64,000 bases of DNA, from NCBI GenBank assembly GCA_027485675.1, contig JAIXQP010000023.1, forward strand, positions 1-64,000, given 5' to 3'. The DNA is from Terriglobales bacterium. GTDB taxonomy: Bacteria > Acidobacteriota > Terriglobia > Bryobacterales > Bryobacteraceae. The notes below the pieces were generated by a model. The model had not been told where the DNA came from. It saw nothing but the letters and a program-made list of their open reading frames with translations, and searched no databases. Numbering within the stretch: the stretch's first letter is position 1; every line of letters starts with the position of its first letter. This document shows positions 26,823 to 38,729 of the stretch, piece by piece. A program made the translations under genes and the position numbers.

Positions 26823-27551
26823 ATGCTGCGTGGTTATCTGAGATTGCCCGGCATTGTGTTGGCCTTGGCCGGTGTGCTGCTCGCGCAGGAGATGCCCGGC
26901 CCCAGAATTGTTGTCGACAAAGATTTTGTCCACAACGCGCCGCCCGAGGTCAGAGCGCTGAGGTCGGCGGTTTTCAGCATGTTTTCCACGGGGCAAGATA
27001 TCCTGCGAAACGACCCGCGAACCTTGGGAATGAGATCGGCGGCGAGCCTCATGCCCATGGCCGAACTGCCATCCGGGGAGAGCGATACGATTTTGGTCGG
27101 AAAGGTTGAGAAAGTGCACTCGCACCTGACGACGAACCGCGGCGCAATCTATCGGGAGTTCACGGTCCTTGTGGAGGAGACACTGTCGGAGAAAGTTCCT
27201 AGCTCGCTAAGTGCGCCAACGGCACTGCAAGGAAAGGTCCGCATCGCGATGCTGCAACCCGGCGGTACATTGCAACTGAGTGATGGGACTCAATACACCC
27301 ATGCCTTCACGGGATACGGCCGAGAGTTGGAGGCTGGGGGGCGGTACGTTCTGTTCTTACGGCATCGGCTCTTCTGTGAATGCTACGTTCGAATCAAGGC
27401 GTGGGAGTTGCGCGACGGTTCGGTGTATCCGATGTCACCGGACGACCTTGCCGCTGCGTCGATGAATCGGTCCGTCTACGCCGGAATGAAGGAGGATCTT
27501 TTCCTGGAACGGGTGAGGCAGGAACGTGCACAGCTTGAGCCTATTCGCTGA
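26823..27551 (+). CDS. Secreted protein of unknown function
   Basis: 242 aa with a signal peptide (MLRGYLRLPGIVLALAGVLLAQ). The mature part is mixed alpha/beta, with a segment SDTILVGKVEKVHSHL and later GYGRELEAGGRYVLFLRHR. That is the style of small OB-fold-like or metalloprotease-inhibitor-like secreted domains, but I do not recognise a family. There are two cysteines close together (LFCECYVR). GAGG about 11 nt before the ATG may serve as ribosome-binding site. It is divergent from the Gfo/Idh gene, and its stop overlaps the convergent MFS gene by 11 bp. Confidence 0.7.
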   Translation: MLRGYLRLPGIVLALAGVLLAQEMPGPRIVVDKDFVHNAPPEVRALRSAVFSMFSTGQDILRNDPRTLGMRSAASLMPMAELPSGESDTILVGKVEKVHSHLTTNRGAIYREFTVLVEETLSEKVPSSLSAPTALQGKVRIAMLQPGGTLQLSDGTQYTHAFTGYGRELEAGGRYVLFLRHRLFCECYVRIKAWELRDGSVYPMSPDDLAAASMNRSVYAGMKEDLFLERVRQERAQLEPIR

Positions 27552-28740
27552 TTGGCGATGCTGTCCTGCTGGGGTTGACGAACAGCCAGAGGACGGCGGC
27601 GGTGACGGTGGTGGCGGCGGAGAGGTAGAGGACGGCGTTCCAGTCGTGGAAGCGGTCGAGGACCAGGCCCATGATGGCCGGGGAGGCGAAGCCGGCGGCG
27701 TTCGAGGCGGCGTTCATCAGGCCGGAAACCGCTCCTCCCGACGTCTCGCCTATGTCGGTCGCCGAGGACCAGGCCGCTCCTAAATATAGATCGACGCCGC
27801 CGGCGGCGCTGGCCATGAGTAAGGCACCGAGGGCCGGGGCTGGGTGCCAGATGCCGGCTGTGAACAACGCCGCACCCGTGAATAACGAAACGAAGCCAAT
27901 GAGCGTCCGGGCGCGGCGGTCGCCTAATCGCCGGGAAAGGAGATCCGTCAGGAAGCCGCCGATCCAGGTGGCGGCGACCCCGAACAAGAGCGGGAGGCCG
28001 GCGTAGTAGGACGCTTCCGTGATCGCCATGCCGCGTTGCTCGCGGAGGTAAGTCGGGAACCAAGTGATGTAGAACTGCCATAGGAACGTTGATCCGAAGG
28101 CCGTTCCGAGGAGACACCACAAGCGGCGGGAGCGGAGGAGGACGGCCCAGGGGATGGGTTCGTTTTGGGTTTGGGCGGCGGTGGGCGGCGGGTTGCGGTA
28201 GAAGGCGTACCAGGCCGCGGCCCACAAGATTCCGAACGCACCGAAGACGAGGAAGGGGGCCTGCCATCCATAACGGAGGACCAGGAAACCGGCTACCGGC
28301 GGTGCCAAGGCGCCGCCGAGACGGCCTCCTCCCAGGAAGGCGCCGAAGGCCGTGGCGCGCTCGTTGATCGGGATCCAGCGGGAGAAGGCCGAGGCGACGG
28401 CGGGGGAGAAGGCGGCTTCGAGGGCGCCAAAGACGAAGCGGATGACGAGGAGGGAGGCGTAGCTCCAGGCGGCGGCCGTCAGGGCCGTGAACAGCGACCA
28501 GCCGGCGATGGCGAAGGCGACCAGGCCGCGGGAGCCGTAGCGGTCCGCAAGGACGCCCCAGGGGGTTTGGCCGAGGAAATAGGACAGGCTGAAGATGCTG
28601 AAGACGAGGCCCATCTGCGTTTGCGAGAGGCCGAAGGAGGTGCGGAGTTCGGGGCCGGCGATGGCGATGCAGACACGGTCCGTGTAACAGACCATGTTGA
28701 TGACGAGCGCGAGGAGGACGAGCCGGTGGCGGTAGGCCAT
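27541..28740 (-). CDS. MFS transporter, anion:cation symporter-like
   Basis: 399 aa with about 12 hydrophobic segments. It opens with VINMVCYTDRVCIAIAGPEL, as in the ACS family (hexuronate, glucarate and related organic anions). The MFS signature loop between TM2 and TM3 (WGVLADRYGSRGLVA) and the TM4 region (FVFGALEAAFSPA) follow. It is an inner-membrane importer or exporter of a small organic anion. It starts 3 bp after the M81 peptidase stop (28744-28746) on the same strand, so the two are almost certainly co-expressed, and the transported molecule may be the peptidase product or substrate. Confidence 0.85.
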   Translation of the reverse strand: MAYRHRLVLLALVINMVCYTDRVCIAIAGPELRTSFGLSQTQMGLVFSIFSLSYFLGQTPWGVLADRYGSRGLVAFAIAGWSLFTALTAAAWSYASLLVIRFVFGALEAAFSPAVASAFSRWIPINERATAFGAFLGGGRLGGALAPPVAGFLVLRYGWQAPFLVFGAFGILWAAAWYAFYRNPPPTAAQTQNEPIPWAVLLRSRRLWCLLGTAFGSTFLWQFYITWFPTYLREQRGMAITEASYYAGLPLLFGVAATWIGGFLTDLLSRRLGDRRARTLIGFVSLFTGAALFTAGIWHPAPALGALLMASAAGGVDLYLGAAWSSATDIGETSGGAVSGLMNAASNAAGFASPAIMGLVLDRFHDWNAVLYLSAATTVTAAVLWLFVNPSRTASPISE

Positions 28741-28743
28741 GGG

Positions 28744-30207
28744 TTAGAAGCCCTCGGTATCGAGGGGGTAGAGGGGGCGGGGGACGCGTTTGAAGGGCAT
28801 CTGGCGGAGGTTGGCGGAGGAGACGCCGGGCGTGTCGACGACGAAGATCGCCTTGGCGATGGGCTCGTAGGCGGCGCGGAAGCCGTTGGGCGATTTGACG
28901 ACGACGATCTGGCAATAAATGGGCTCGATGCCGTGGCTGCGGAAGAGTTCGGGGTCGACGGTCATGGCGGAGCGCTCGGCGACGAGGATGTGGACATGGC
29001 CGGAGACGAGGACGGCGGCGCGGCCCATGGACGTTGTGATGCCGGTGTTGTAGCCGCGGGCGCGGGCGGTCCAGGTGCCGTCCGAGAGGAGCTTGACGTA
29101 GGCTTCGACGGGGACGGGCTTCGAGTTCTTCTTGTCGAAGCAGCCGCCAATGCGGCGGGAGATGGTGGCTCCGACGCCGGCTGCGAAGGCAGCGGCGACG
29201 GTGGCGGGGTCGACGAGGAAGATGGCGGCAGGGCCGGTGAGCGGGGCTTTGAGGAGATGCTTGAGGACGCCGGTCGAGTCGCCGGGGGAGCCGGAGCCGG
29301 TGGAGTCCGAAGACTCGGCGAGGACGGTGGGGCCGGAGGGGAGGGCGAGGGCGGCGGCGATGGCCTCGGGGACCGGTGTCAAGGTGGTTTCGAATTCGGC
29401 TCTGCGCTTCCAGAGTTGCTTCGCGAGTTTCGTGGCCTGGGCCTGGGCGGCCTTGGGTTTGTTGTTGGTGACGGCGACGACGGCGCAGCCCATTTCGGCG
29501 ATGTCGAGCCATGGTTGGACGGGGAAGACCGAGATCGCTTCGGCCTCGCCGGAGGCTTCGAGGGCCTGGGCGGCGGTGACGAGCTCGTGCATGGGGCCGC
29601 GGTAGGTTTGCGAGTTTTCGGCTTGGATAATGAGGGGGAGCTTGTGATAGGCCATGGTGTGGCGGACTTCGCCCGCGAGGGTGCGGAGGAGGAGGCGGGC
29701 GGCTTTCTGGCCGGTTTCGAACATGTCGATGTGGGGGTAGGTGTGGTAGCCGACGATGGCCGTGGCGAGGGCGACCATGCGTTGGGTGATGTTGGCGTGG
29801 AGGTCGAGGGTGAGGATGATGGGCTTAGCGGGACCGAGGATTTGGCGGGCGATTTCGAGGAAGCGGCCTTCGACGTCGTCTTCGCCCTGGGCGGTTTGGG
29901 CGCCGTGCATGGCGAGGAGGAGGGCGTCGGGATTAGCTTGCTTCAGATGCTCGGCGAAGGCCTTCAAGAGGCGGGCGAAATCGGCGCGGCGGAGGCGGTT
30001 GGCGGTGATGGCCCAGGCGGCGCAGATGGGTTCGACGGTGGCTTCGGTCGTATCGAGGACATCGAGAAAGCCGCCCATTTCGGTGAGCTTGCCGCGATGG
30101 CGCTCGAGTACGGCGGGGCCGAAGACGGGCGTGAAGTCGTCGTAGGTGGTGGCGACCGGGGAGAAGTTGTTACTTTCCTGCAGGCAGGAGGCGATAGCGA
30201 TTTTCAT
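28744..30207 (-). CDS. M81 family metallopeptidase (MlrC-like)
   Basis: 487 aa from the ATG at 30207 (MKIAIASCLQESNNFSP, the canonical N-terminus). The earlier in-frame start adds 16 atypical residues. The MlrC N-terminal domain contains the Zn-ligand motifs around EMGGFLDVLD, LLLAMHGAQTAQGEDDVEG and ILTLDLHANITQRM, then VGYHTYPHIDMFETG. The C-terminal MlrC domain includes AESSDSTGSGSPGDST. The namesake hydrolyses linearised microcystin, but most members act on unknown amides or small peptides. There is no signal peptide, so it is cytoplasmic. It is paired with an MFS transporter 3 bp downstream. Confidence 0.85.
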   Translation of the reverse strand: MKIAIASCLQESNNFSPVATTYDDFTPVFGPAVLERHRGKLTEMGGFLDVLDTTEATVEPICAAWAITANRLRRADFARLLKAFAEHLKQANPDALLLAMHGAQTAQGEDDVEGRFLEIARQILGPAKPIILTLDLHANITQRMVALATAIVGYHTYPHIDMFETGQKAARLLLRTLAGEVRHTMAYHKLPLIIQAENSQTYRGPMHELVTAAQALEASGEAEAISVFPVQPWLDIAEMGCAVVAVTNNKPKAAQAQATKLAKQLWKRRAEFETTLTPVPEAIAAALALPSGPTVLAESSDSTGSGSPGDSTGVLKHLLKAPLTGPAAIFLVDPATVAAAFAAGVGATISRRIGGCFDKKNSKPVPVEAYVKLLSDGTWTARARGYNTGITTSMGRAAVLVSGHVHILVAERSAMTVDPELFRSHGIEPIYCQIVVVKSPNGFRAAYEPIAKAIFVVDTPGVSSANLRQMPFKRVPRPLYPLDTEGF

Positions 30208-30225
30208 AGGCCGAAGGTCTTGCGA

Positions 30226-30231
30226 TAGGCT
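30226..30231 (+). promoter_or_regulatory. Possible leaderless -10 element, VanY-like gene
   Basis: TAGGCT lies 6 nt before the ATG at 30238. It is a weak match to TATAAT, but the position equals that seen at the other leaderless starts. Confidence 0.3.
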
Positions 30232-30237
30232 ATCAAG

Positions 30238-31302
30238 ATGCGACAGTTCAGGCACAGCTTAGGGGCGGCGTTGTGTGCCTGCGCCCTGGCCTGGGCTTCT
30301 CCCGCGGCGGTGGGAGAGGGCGCGGCGAACGAGCCGGATGACGTGGCGCTGTTGCAGGCGATGTTGTTGGCGGTGAAGACACCGTCGGGCCGTCCGTACA
30401 TTCAGTTTCGGATTGATGGCGAGTTAGGCGCCGGGACGAAGGCGGCGCTGGCGGCGTTTCAACGGGACCGCAAGATTGCGGAGAATCCGCTGCGGCCGGA
30501 TGGGCCAACATGGAAGGCGCTGCGGGCGGCTTTGCCGGAAGAGTACGTGGGCATGCGGGTGCTGCCGGGTTCGAAGATCGTCTACTTCGAGGCAACCGCG
30601 GCGGAGGCGGCCAAGTCGATCTACCAGATAGAAAGCTACGGCGAGTTTGAGCCTTCGTTTCAACGGCAGATTGTGGCGATGGTGCAGCGGATGTTTGAAG
30701 AGCACCGGATTGTTTTGTGGATCACGTATACGGGTTGGCGGCGGCCGTTTGGTGACCAGATGGGGTTCGCGCGGCGTAACTCGCAGGCGGGTCCGGGGGA
30801 GAGCACGCATCACTACGGGCGGGCTTGTGACTTGGGGTTCCGCAACTTCCGCTGGATGGACACGACCGGGGCGATCCGGGAGGATACGGACTGGCTGGAC
30901 CGGATGAGCCGGGCGCTGGGCCCGGCGAGCTGGCGGCTTTGGAAGGCGCGGGATGCGATTGCGTTTTCTCTAGGCCTGTATAAGATCGCCTGGGAGGCGG
31001 TGCACTTACAGGCGCTTGAGGACGAACGGATCAGTAACGCGCGGTCGCTCGTGAAGTTACTTGAGAAGACCGGCAAGATGAAGTGGGAAACCAAGCACGT
31101 GAACCGGAAGGCGCATTACTGGAGCGACCTGGGCCGGGGCGGGCCGATGTATCCAGTGGGGACGGCGCATGAGATTTGGGCGGGGAAGGCTCCGGTGCCC
31201 GCGGGGGCCGGGGACATTGAGGGGATCCGGAAGGCGCTGCGCGAAGAGTTCGAAAAGGCGGAACAGAACTGGCGGCTGTGGGAGCCGGTGGAGGCGAACT
31301 AG
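30238..31302 (+). CDS. Exported peptidoglycan-binding / VanY-like M15 peptidase
   Basis: 354 aa. The signal peptide is followed by a peptidoglycan-binding-like helical domain (about 35-100; DGELGAGTKAALAAFQRDR) and a D-Ala-D-Ala carboxypeptidase-like M15 domain. The zinc signature is S189-x-H191-x2-G194-x-A196-x-D198 (GESTHHYGRACDLGF). It would trim peptidoglycan stem peptides or another D-amino-acid peptide in the periplasm. It lies only 30 bp from the divergent M81 peptidase gene. Its TAG stop lies in the palindrome CTAG (31299-31302), shared with the convergent kinase gene. Confidence 0.8.
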   Translation: MRQFRHSLGAALCACALAWASPAAVGEGAANEPDDVALLQAMLLAVKTPSGRPYIQFRIDGELGAGTKAALAAFQRDRKIAENPLRPDGPTWKALRAALPEEYVGMRVLPGSKIVYFEATAAEAAKSIYQIESYGEFEPSFQRQIVAMVQRMFEEHRIVLWITYTGWRRPFGDQMGFARRNSQAGPGESTHHYGRACDLGFRNFRWMDTTGAIREDTDWLDRMSRALGPASWRLWKARDAIAFSLGLYKIAWEAVHLQALEDERISNARSLVKLLEKTGKMKWETKHVNRKAHYWSDLGRGGPMYPVGTAHEIWAGKAPVPAGAGDIEGIRKALREEFEKAEQNWRLWEPVEAN

Positions 31303-33105
31303 TTCGCCGGCAGGGAGATGGTGAAGCAGGAGCCTTCGCCGGGCTGTGAGGTGACTTCGATGCGGCCGCCGTGGAGGGTGACGATCTGCTGGACGATGGA
31401 GAGGCCGATGCCGGTGCCGACTTCGCCGGACTGTTCGGCGCGGGCGGTGCGGTAGAACTTGGTGAACAGTTTCTTCAGTTCGGCGGCGCTCATGCCCATA
31501 CCCTGATCGCGGACGGCGATGCGGAGCCGGCCCTGGCCGTTGGCGGTGGTCACCTCTACCTTCGTATCGGGCTGGGAGTATTTGATGGCGTTGGTGAGTA
31601 AGTTGTAGACGGCGTATTCGAGTAACTCGCGGTCGCCTTGGAGGGTGACGTCGAGGGGCGTGGGTAGGTCAAGGGCGATGTTCTTGCGTTCGGCGAGCGG
31701 CTTGACGCGGTCGACGCAGACGGTGAGCAGGGCGGGAATGGGGATGGGGTCCTGCTTGAGCTGCATCTGCCCGGCGCCGAGGCGTTCGACGTCGAGGAAG
31801 GTCTGGATCATGCGGGCGAGGCGCTTCGATTCGCTATTGATCTGGGCGGCGAGTTGTTTTTGTTTTTCTTCGGTGAGCTTGTAGCGGCCCATGAGTTCGC
31901 TCGAGCCTTGAATGGCAGTGAGCGGGGTACGCATTTCGTGGGTGACGAACTGGATGGCTTGTTGATAGCGGGCGCGTTCGCCTTCGGCGGTGGCGAGGGC
32001 GAGGCGCGTGGAGAAGTACTGCCAGGCGGCGGCGACGACGACGGCGAACCAGGCGGCGAGCATGGGGGCGACGTGGGAGAAGACGATGCCGGCCATGAAG
32101 AAGATATGCGGAATGAGATGGGCGACACCGAGGAGGGCGGCGGCGAGGCTATAGGCGGGGAGGCCGGTGAACCGCCAGAAGATGGCGGCGGCGCCGGCGA
32201 CGAGGGCGATGGAGAGAAGCAGGACGAGGGAGGGAGAGGCGTCGGTGAGGAACTGGCCGGTGGCGAGCGTTTCGTAGGCGTGGGCGTGGATTTCGACGCC
32301 GGGCATGGGCTGGAGCGTGGTGTAGGGCGTCATGAGGCGGTCGCGGACGGCGGATTGCGAGGTGGCGCCGACGAAGACGACTTTGCCGCGGAAGGTTTCG
32401 GCGAGGGAGGGGTTGGCGAGGAGCGCCTTGATGGTGACGTGGGGGATGCGGGAGAGTTCGTTCTCATCGGGCGGGAGATAGCGGATGCGCATCAGGCGGC
32501 CGCCGGCGAGGGAAGAGGGGATGGTGACGCCGCCGACTTCGAGGTCATCGGGGGATTCGGTGACGGGGCCGCCGCCGCGGGCAAGGCGAAAGGCTTCGAG
32601 CGAGAGCGCCCAGAGGCGCAGACCGCCGGCGCGCTTTTCGAGGGGCATGGCGCGGGACATGCCGTCGCGGGAGTCGGGGTCGGCGTGGACGTGGCCGAGG
32701 GCGGGGGCGACTTTGCGGAAACGGTCCTGGGGGAGTTCCCAGCCGTCGGTGGGGGTGAGGACGGCGGGGAGGACGACGTTCTTGAGGAGTGGTTCGAGGG
32801 CGTTGTCGTCGGCGGGGTCGCCGGGGTCGGCGAGAACGACGTCGAGCGCGATGGCTTTGGGCTCAGCGGCGATGACGAGGGCGAGGGATTGGGCGAGGGC
32901 GGCGCGGAGTTTGGAGACGCCGCCGATGGACTTATATGACGCGTCGTCGATGGCGAGGATGACGGAGGAGGTGGGCCAGGGGACGGGGCGGTGGAGGCGG
33001 TAGGTCCAGTCGAGGGCGTAGTTATCGAACTGGGCGCCGAGGGGGGCCCAGGCGACCAGGAGGGCGACAATGCCGGCGGCGGCGAGAGCGAGCCAGTAAC
33101 CGGAG

Positions 33106-33122
<17 letters not shown>
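31299..33122 (-). CDS. CHASE2-domain sensor histidine kinase
   Basis: 607 aa membrane sensor. A first transmembrane helix (YWLALAAAGIVALLVAWAPL) leads into an extracytoplasmic CHASE2 domain (about 40-300; VILAIDDASYKSIG and GKVVFVGATSQSAVRDRLMTPY are typical). Three to four further TM helices (300-385) follow, then a HisKA domain with the H-box FVTHEMRTPLTAIQG. The ATPase domain has N-box YNLLTNAIKYS, G1 DQGMGM, F-box FTKFYR and G2 GTGIGLSIV. It is complete. No response regulator is adjacent. Its start overlaps the 3' end of the Xaa-Pro aminopeptidase gene by 17 bp, so the kinase is probably translated from the same message. Confidence 0.9.
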
Positions 33123-36073
<2,951 letters not shown>

Positions 36074-36083
36074 GATAACTGAT

Positions 36084-37274
36084 ATGGGCTTATCAGTATC
36101 GTCGCGTCGGGCGTTTTTGGCGGCCAGTTCGGCCGGGATGGTATTCGGCGGCTGGCCGGGCTTTCGCGGGGATGGTTCGAGTGTGGCGGGGGAGCGGAAG
36201 TTGCCGCTGACTTGGAAGGAGCCGGCGTGGCGGACGGCGTTGCCCGGCTATGGGCAGTCGAGCCCGGCGGTGTGGGGCGACCGGGTGTTTCTGACGGCGG
36301 TGGAGGGGGCGGAGAAGGAGCGGCTGCACGCCGTTTGCGTGGACGCGCGGAAGGGGACGCTGCTGTGGGACCAGGGGATGGACGCCACGCAGCGGTGGAA
36401 GGATTCGAACATGGTGACGAAGGCGAGCCCGTCGCCGGCGGCGGACGGGAAGCTGGCCTATTTCTTCTTTGAGAGCGGCGACCTGGCGGCGTTTGACCAC
36501 GGGGGGAAGCTGCGGTGGCGGCGGAAGTTGACCGAGGAGTATGGCCTGTTCACGGGGAACCACGGGGTAGGGAATTCGACGCGGTTGGCGGGGCGGACGC
36601 TGCTGCAGCTGGTGACGCACGGGGGGACGTCGTTCCTGCTGGCGGTGGAGGCGGCGACGGGCAAGACGCTGTGGAAGAAGGACGTGGCGGCGGGGGCGTC
36701 GTGGTCGACGCCGGTGGTGGCGGGCGGGCTGGTGCTGGCGAACGCCGCGGGCAAGGTGTTCGCTTGGCGGCTGGCGGACGGCGAGCCGGCGTGGGAGATC
36801 GATGGGCATAAGGGGAATGTGATTCCTTCGGTGACGGTGGCGGGAAATGTGATGGTGATTGGGGCGAGCGACAAGGGGGCCTCGGCGGTGTACCGGCTGG
36901 GGGCGGGGAAGCCGGAGTTGCTGTGGCGGCCGGCGAACGCGACGGCGAACTTCTGCTCGCCGCTGGTGCATGGCGGGCAGGTGCTGTTTGTGAACAAGGT
37001 GGGAGTGCTGTACGCGTTGGAGTTGGCCACGGGGAGAGAGCTGTGGACGGACCGGGTGGGCGGCGAGGTGTGGAGTTCGCCGATGGGGGCGGGCGATCGG
37101 GTGTACTGCTTTACGGTGGATGGGCAGTGTGCGGTGTACCGGGCGGGGGCGGCGCAGGCGGAGGTGTTGGGGCGGAGCACGCTCGAACTGAATAGCCGGG
37201 TGTATGCCGTGGTGCCGCAGGAAGGCGGGTTGATTCTGCGGGCGGGCCGGGAACTGGTGGGGTTGCGCGGGTAG
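36084..37274 (+). CDS. Exported PQQ-like beta-propeller protein
   Basis: 396 aa from the ATG at 36084. A longer frame overlaps the preceding gene. The Tat signal is SSRRAFLAASSAGMVFGG. The mature part is an outer beta-propeller of the PQQ-like type, with repeated blades such as GYGQSSPAVWGDRVFLTAV, KASPSPAADGKLAYFFFESGDLAAFD, GASWSTPVVAGGLVLA and NFCSPLVHGGQVLFVNKVGVLYALELATGRELW. The W-motifs are regular, but nothing shows that it binds PQQ. Such proteins are common exported scaffolds or quinoprotein-like enzymes. It is close behind thiC and the small gene, but may have its own promoter. Confidence 0.8.
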   Translation: MGLSVSSRRAFLAASSAGMVFGGWPGFRGDGSSVAGERKLPLTWKEPAWRTALPGYGQSSPAVWGDRVFLTAVEGAEKERLHAVCVDARKGTLLWDQGMDATQRWKDSNMVTKASPSPAADGKLAYFFFESGDLAAFDHGGKLRWRRKLTEEYGLFTGNHGVGNSTRLAGRTLLQLVTHGGTSFLLAVEAATGKTLWKKDVAAGASWSTPVVAGGLVLANAAGKVFAWRLADGEPAWEIDGHKGNVIPSVTVAGNVMVIGASDKGASAVYRLGAGKPELLWRPANATANFCSPLVHGGQVLFVNKVGVLYALELATGRELWTDRVGGEVWSSPMGAGDRVYCFTVDGQCAVYRAGAAQAEVLGRSTLELNSRVYAVVPQEGGLILRAGRELVGLRG

Positions 37275-37328
37275 GGAGCTTTTGGAGTTGGACGGGGCAG
37301 TGGACTACCATAAGAGTTTTCCCTCCCG

Positions 37329-38729
37329 ATGGCACTGCGCTTCTATAACTCCCTCTCGCAGCAACTGGAACCTTTCTCGCCGCAGGACGGCAAGACGGTG
37401 CGGATGTACTGCTGCGGCCCCACCGTGTACCACTACGCCCATATCGGGAACCTGCGCACGTTTACGTTTCAGGACATCCTGCGGCGCTGGCTGCGGGCTT
37501 CCGGATTTGCGCTCGACAACGTGATGAACATCACGGACGTGGAGGATAAGATCATCCGGGCCGCGATGGCGCAGGGGAAGACGCTGCGCGAATACACGCA
37601 GCAGTATGAGGACGCGTTTCTCGAAGATATGGCGACGCTACGGCTCGAGCGGCCGGAGCGCGTGGTGCGGGCGACGGAGCACATCGGCGAGATGGTGGAT
37701 CTGATCCAGCAGCTGGGCGAGAAGGGCTTCACGTATGAATCGGACGGGAGCACCTACTACCGGATTGCGAAGTTTCCGGAGTACGGCAAGCTGTCGCATA
37801 ACGACTTCGGCGGGATGATCGCCGGGGCGCGCGTGGACGTGGACGAGTACGAGAAGGACGACGCCCGCGACTTCGTGCTGTGGAAGCAGAAGAAAGAGGG
37901 CGAGCCGAGTTGGGATACGCCGATTGGCGATGGGCGGCCGGGTTGGCACATTGAATGCAGCGCGATGGCGATGAAGTATCTGGGCTCCACGCTGGATATT
38001 CACGCGGGCGGCATCGATTTGCAATTTCCGCACCATGAGAACGAGATTGCGCAGAGCGAGGCCGTCACCGGCAAGCCGTTTGCGCGGTTCTGGCTGCATG
38101 CGGAGCACCTGATTGTGGAAGGGCAGAAGATGTCGAAGTCGCTCGGCAACTTCTACACGCTGCGGGACCTGCTGGCGCTGGGGTATGCGCCGGAAACGGT
38201 GCGGTATCTGCTCGCGAGTGTGCCGTACCGGAACAAGCTGAACTTCACGATGGACGGGGTGAAGGCGGCGGCCACGGCGATTGAGCGGCTGCGGAATTTT
38301 GAGCTGCGGCTGAAGAGCGAGAAGTTCGCGCCCGGCAGCGATGCGGCGGCCGAGGAGCGGGCGGCCGGTGCGACGGCGCGGTTCCGCGAGTGCATGGACG
38401 ACGACTTGAACACGGCGGGGGCGTTGGGCGTGGTGTTCGAGTTCCTGCGCGATACGAATTCGGCGATGGACTCCGGGCAGTTTGGCGGGGAGAACGTGGC
38501 GGCGGCGCAGGCGTTTTTGGCGCTGTTTGACTCCGTTTTTGACGTGCTGCGGCCGGCGGAGACCGTCGGCGGGCTGTCGAATGACGAGATTGACGCGTTG
38601 ATTGCGGAGCGCGTGGCGGCGAAGAAGGCGCGGAATTTTGGCCGAGCCGATGAGGTTCGCGCGCAGTTGGATGCGCAGGGTATTGTACTCGAAGACACGA
38701 AAGACGGTACCCGCTGGAAGAGGAAATGA
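37329..38729 (+). CDS. cysS: Cysteinyl-tRNA synthetase
   Basis: 466 aa. This class I synthetase charges tRNA-Cys. The zinc Cys and start of the catalytic fold lie in YCCGPTVYHYAHIGNLRTF (HIGN as HIGH motif, about 28-46). The central zinc-site signature is WHIECSAMAMKYLGSTLDIHAGGIDLQFPHHENE. KMSKSLGNF is the KMSKS loop. The C-terminal helical DALR-type domain ends in a basic tail. It is full length. No Shine-Dalgarno is visible before the ATG. It overlaps the next gene by ATGA (38726-38729). Confidence 0.97.
   Translation: MALRFYNSLSQQLEPFSPQDGKTVRMYCCGPTVYHYAHIGNLRTFTFQDILRRWLRASGFALDNVMNITDVEDKIIRAAMAQGKTLREYTQQYEDAFLEDMATLRLERPERVVRATEHIGEMVDLIQQLGEKGFTYESDGSTYYRIAKFPEYGKLSHNDFGGMIAGARVDVDEYEKDDARDFVLWKQKKEGEPSWDTPIGDGRPGWHIECSAMAMKYLGSTLDIHAGGIDLQFPHHENEIAQSEAVTGKPFARFWLHAEHLIVEGQKMSKSLGNFYTLRDLLALGYAPETVRYLLASVPYRNKLNFTMDGVKAAATAIERLRNFELRLKSEKFAPGSDAAAEERAAGATARFRECMDDDLNTAGALGVVFEFLRDTNSAMDSGQFGGENVAAAQAFLALFDSVFDVLRPAETVGGLSNDEIDALIAERVAAKKARNFGRADEVRAQLDAQGIVLEDTKDGTRWKRK

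Noticed and set aside
25084-26841. Long plus-strand frame (585 codons)
   Set aside because: It is antisense to the Gfo/Idh gene with Gly/Ala/Asp low complexity. The same holds for the long frames at 28165-30228 (plus) and 19928-22714 (minus).
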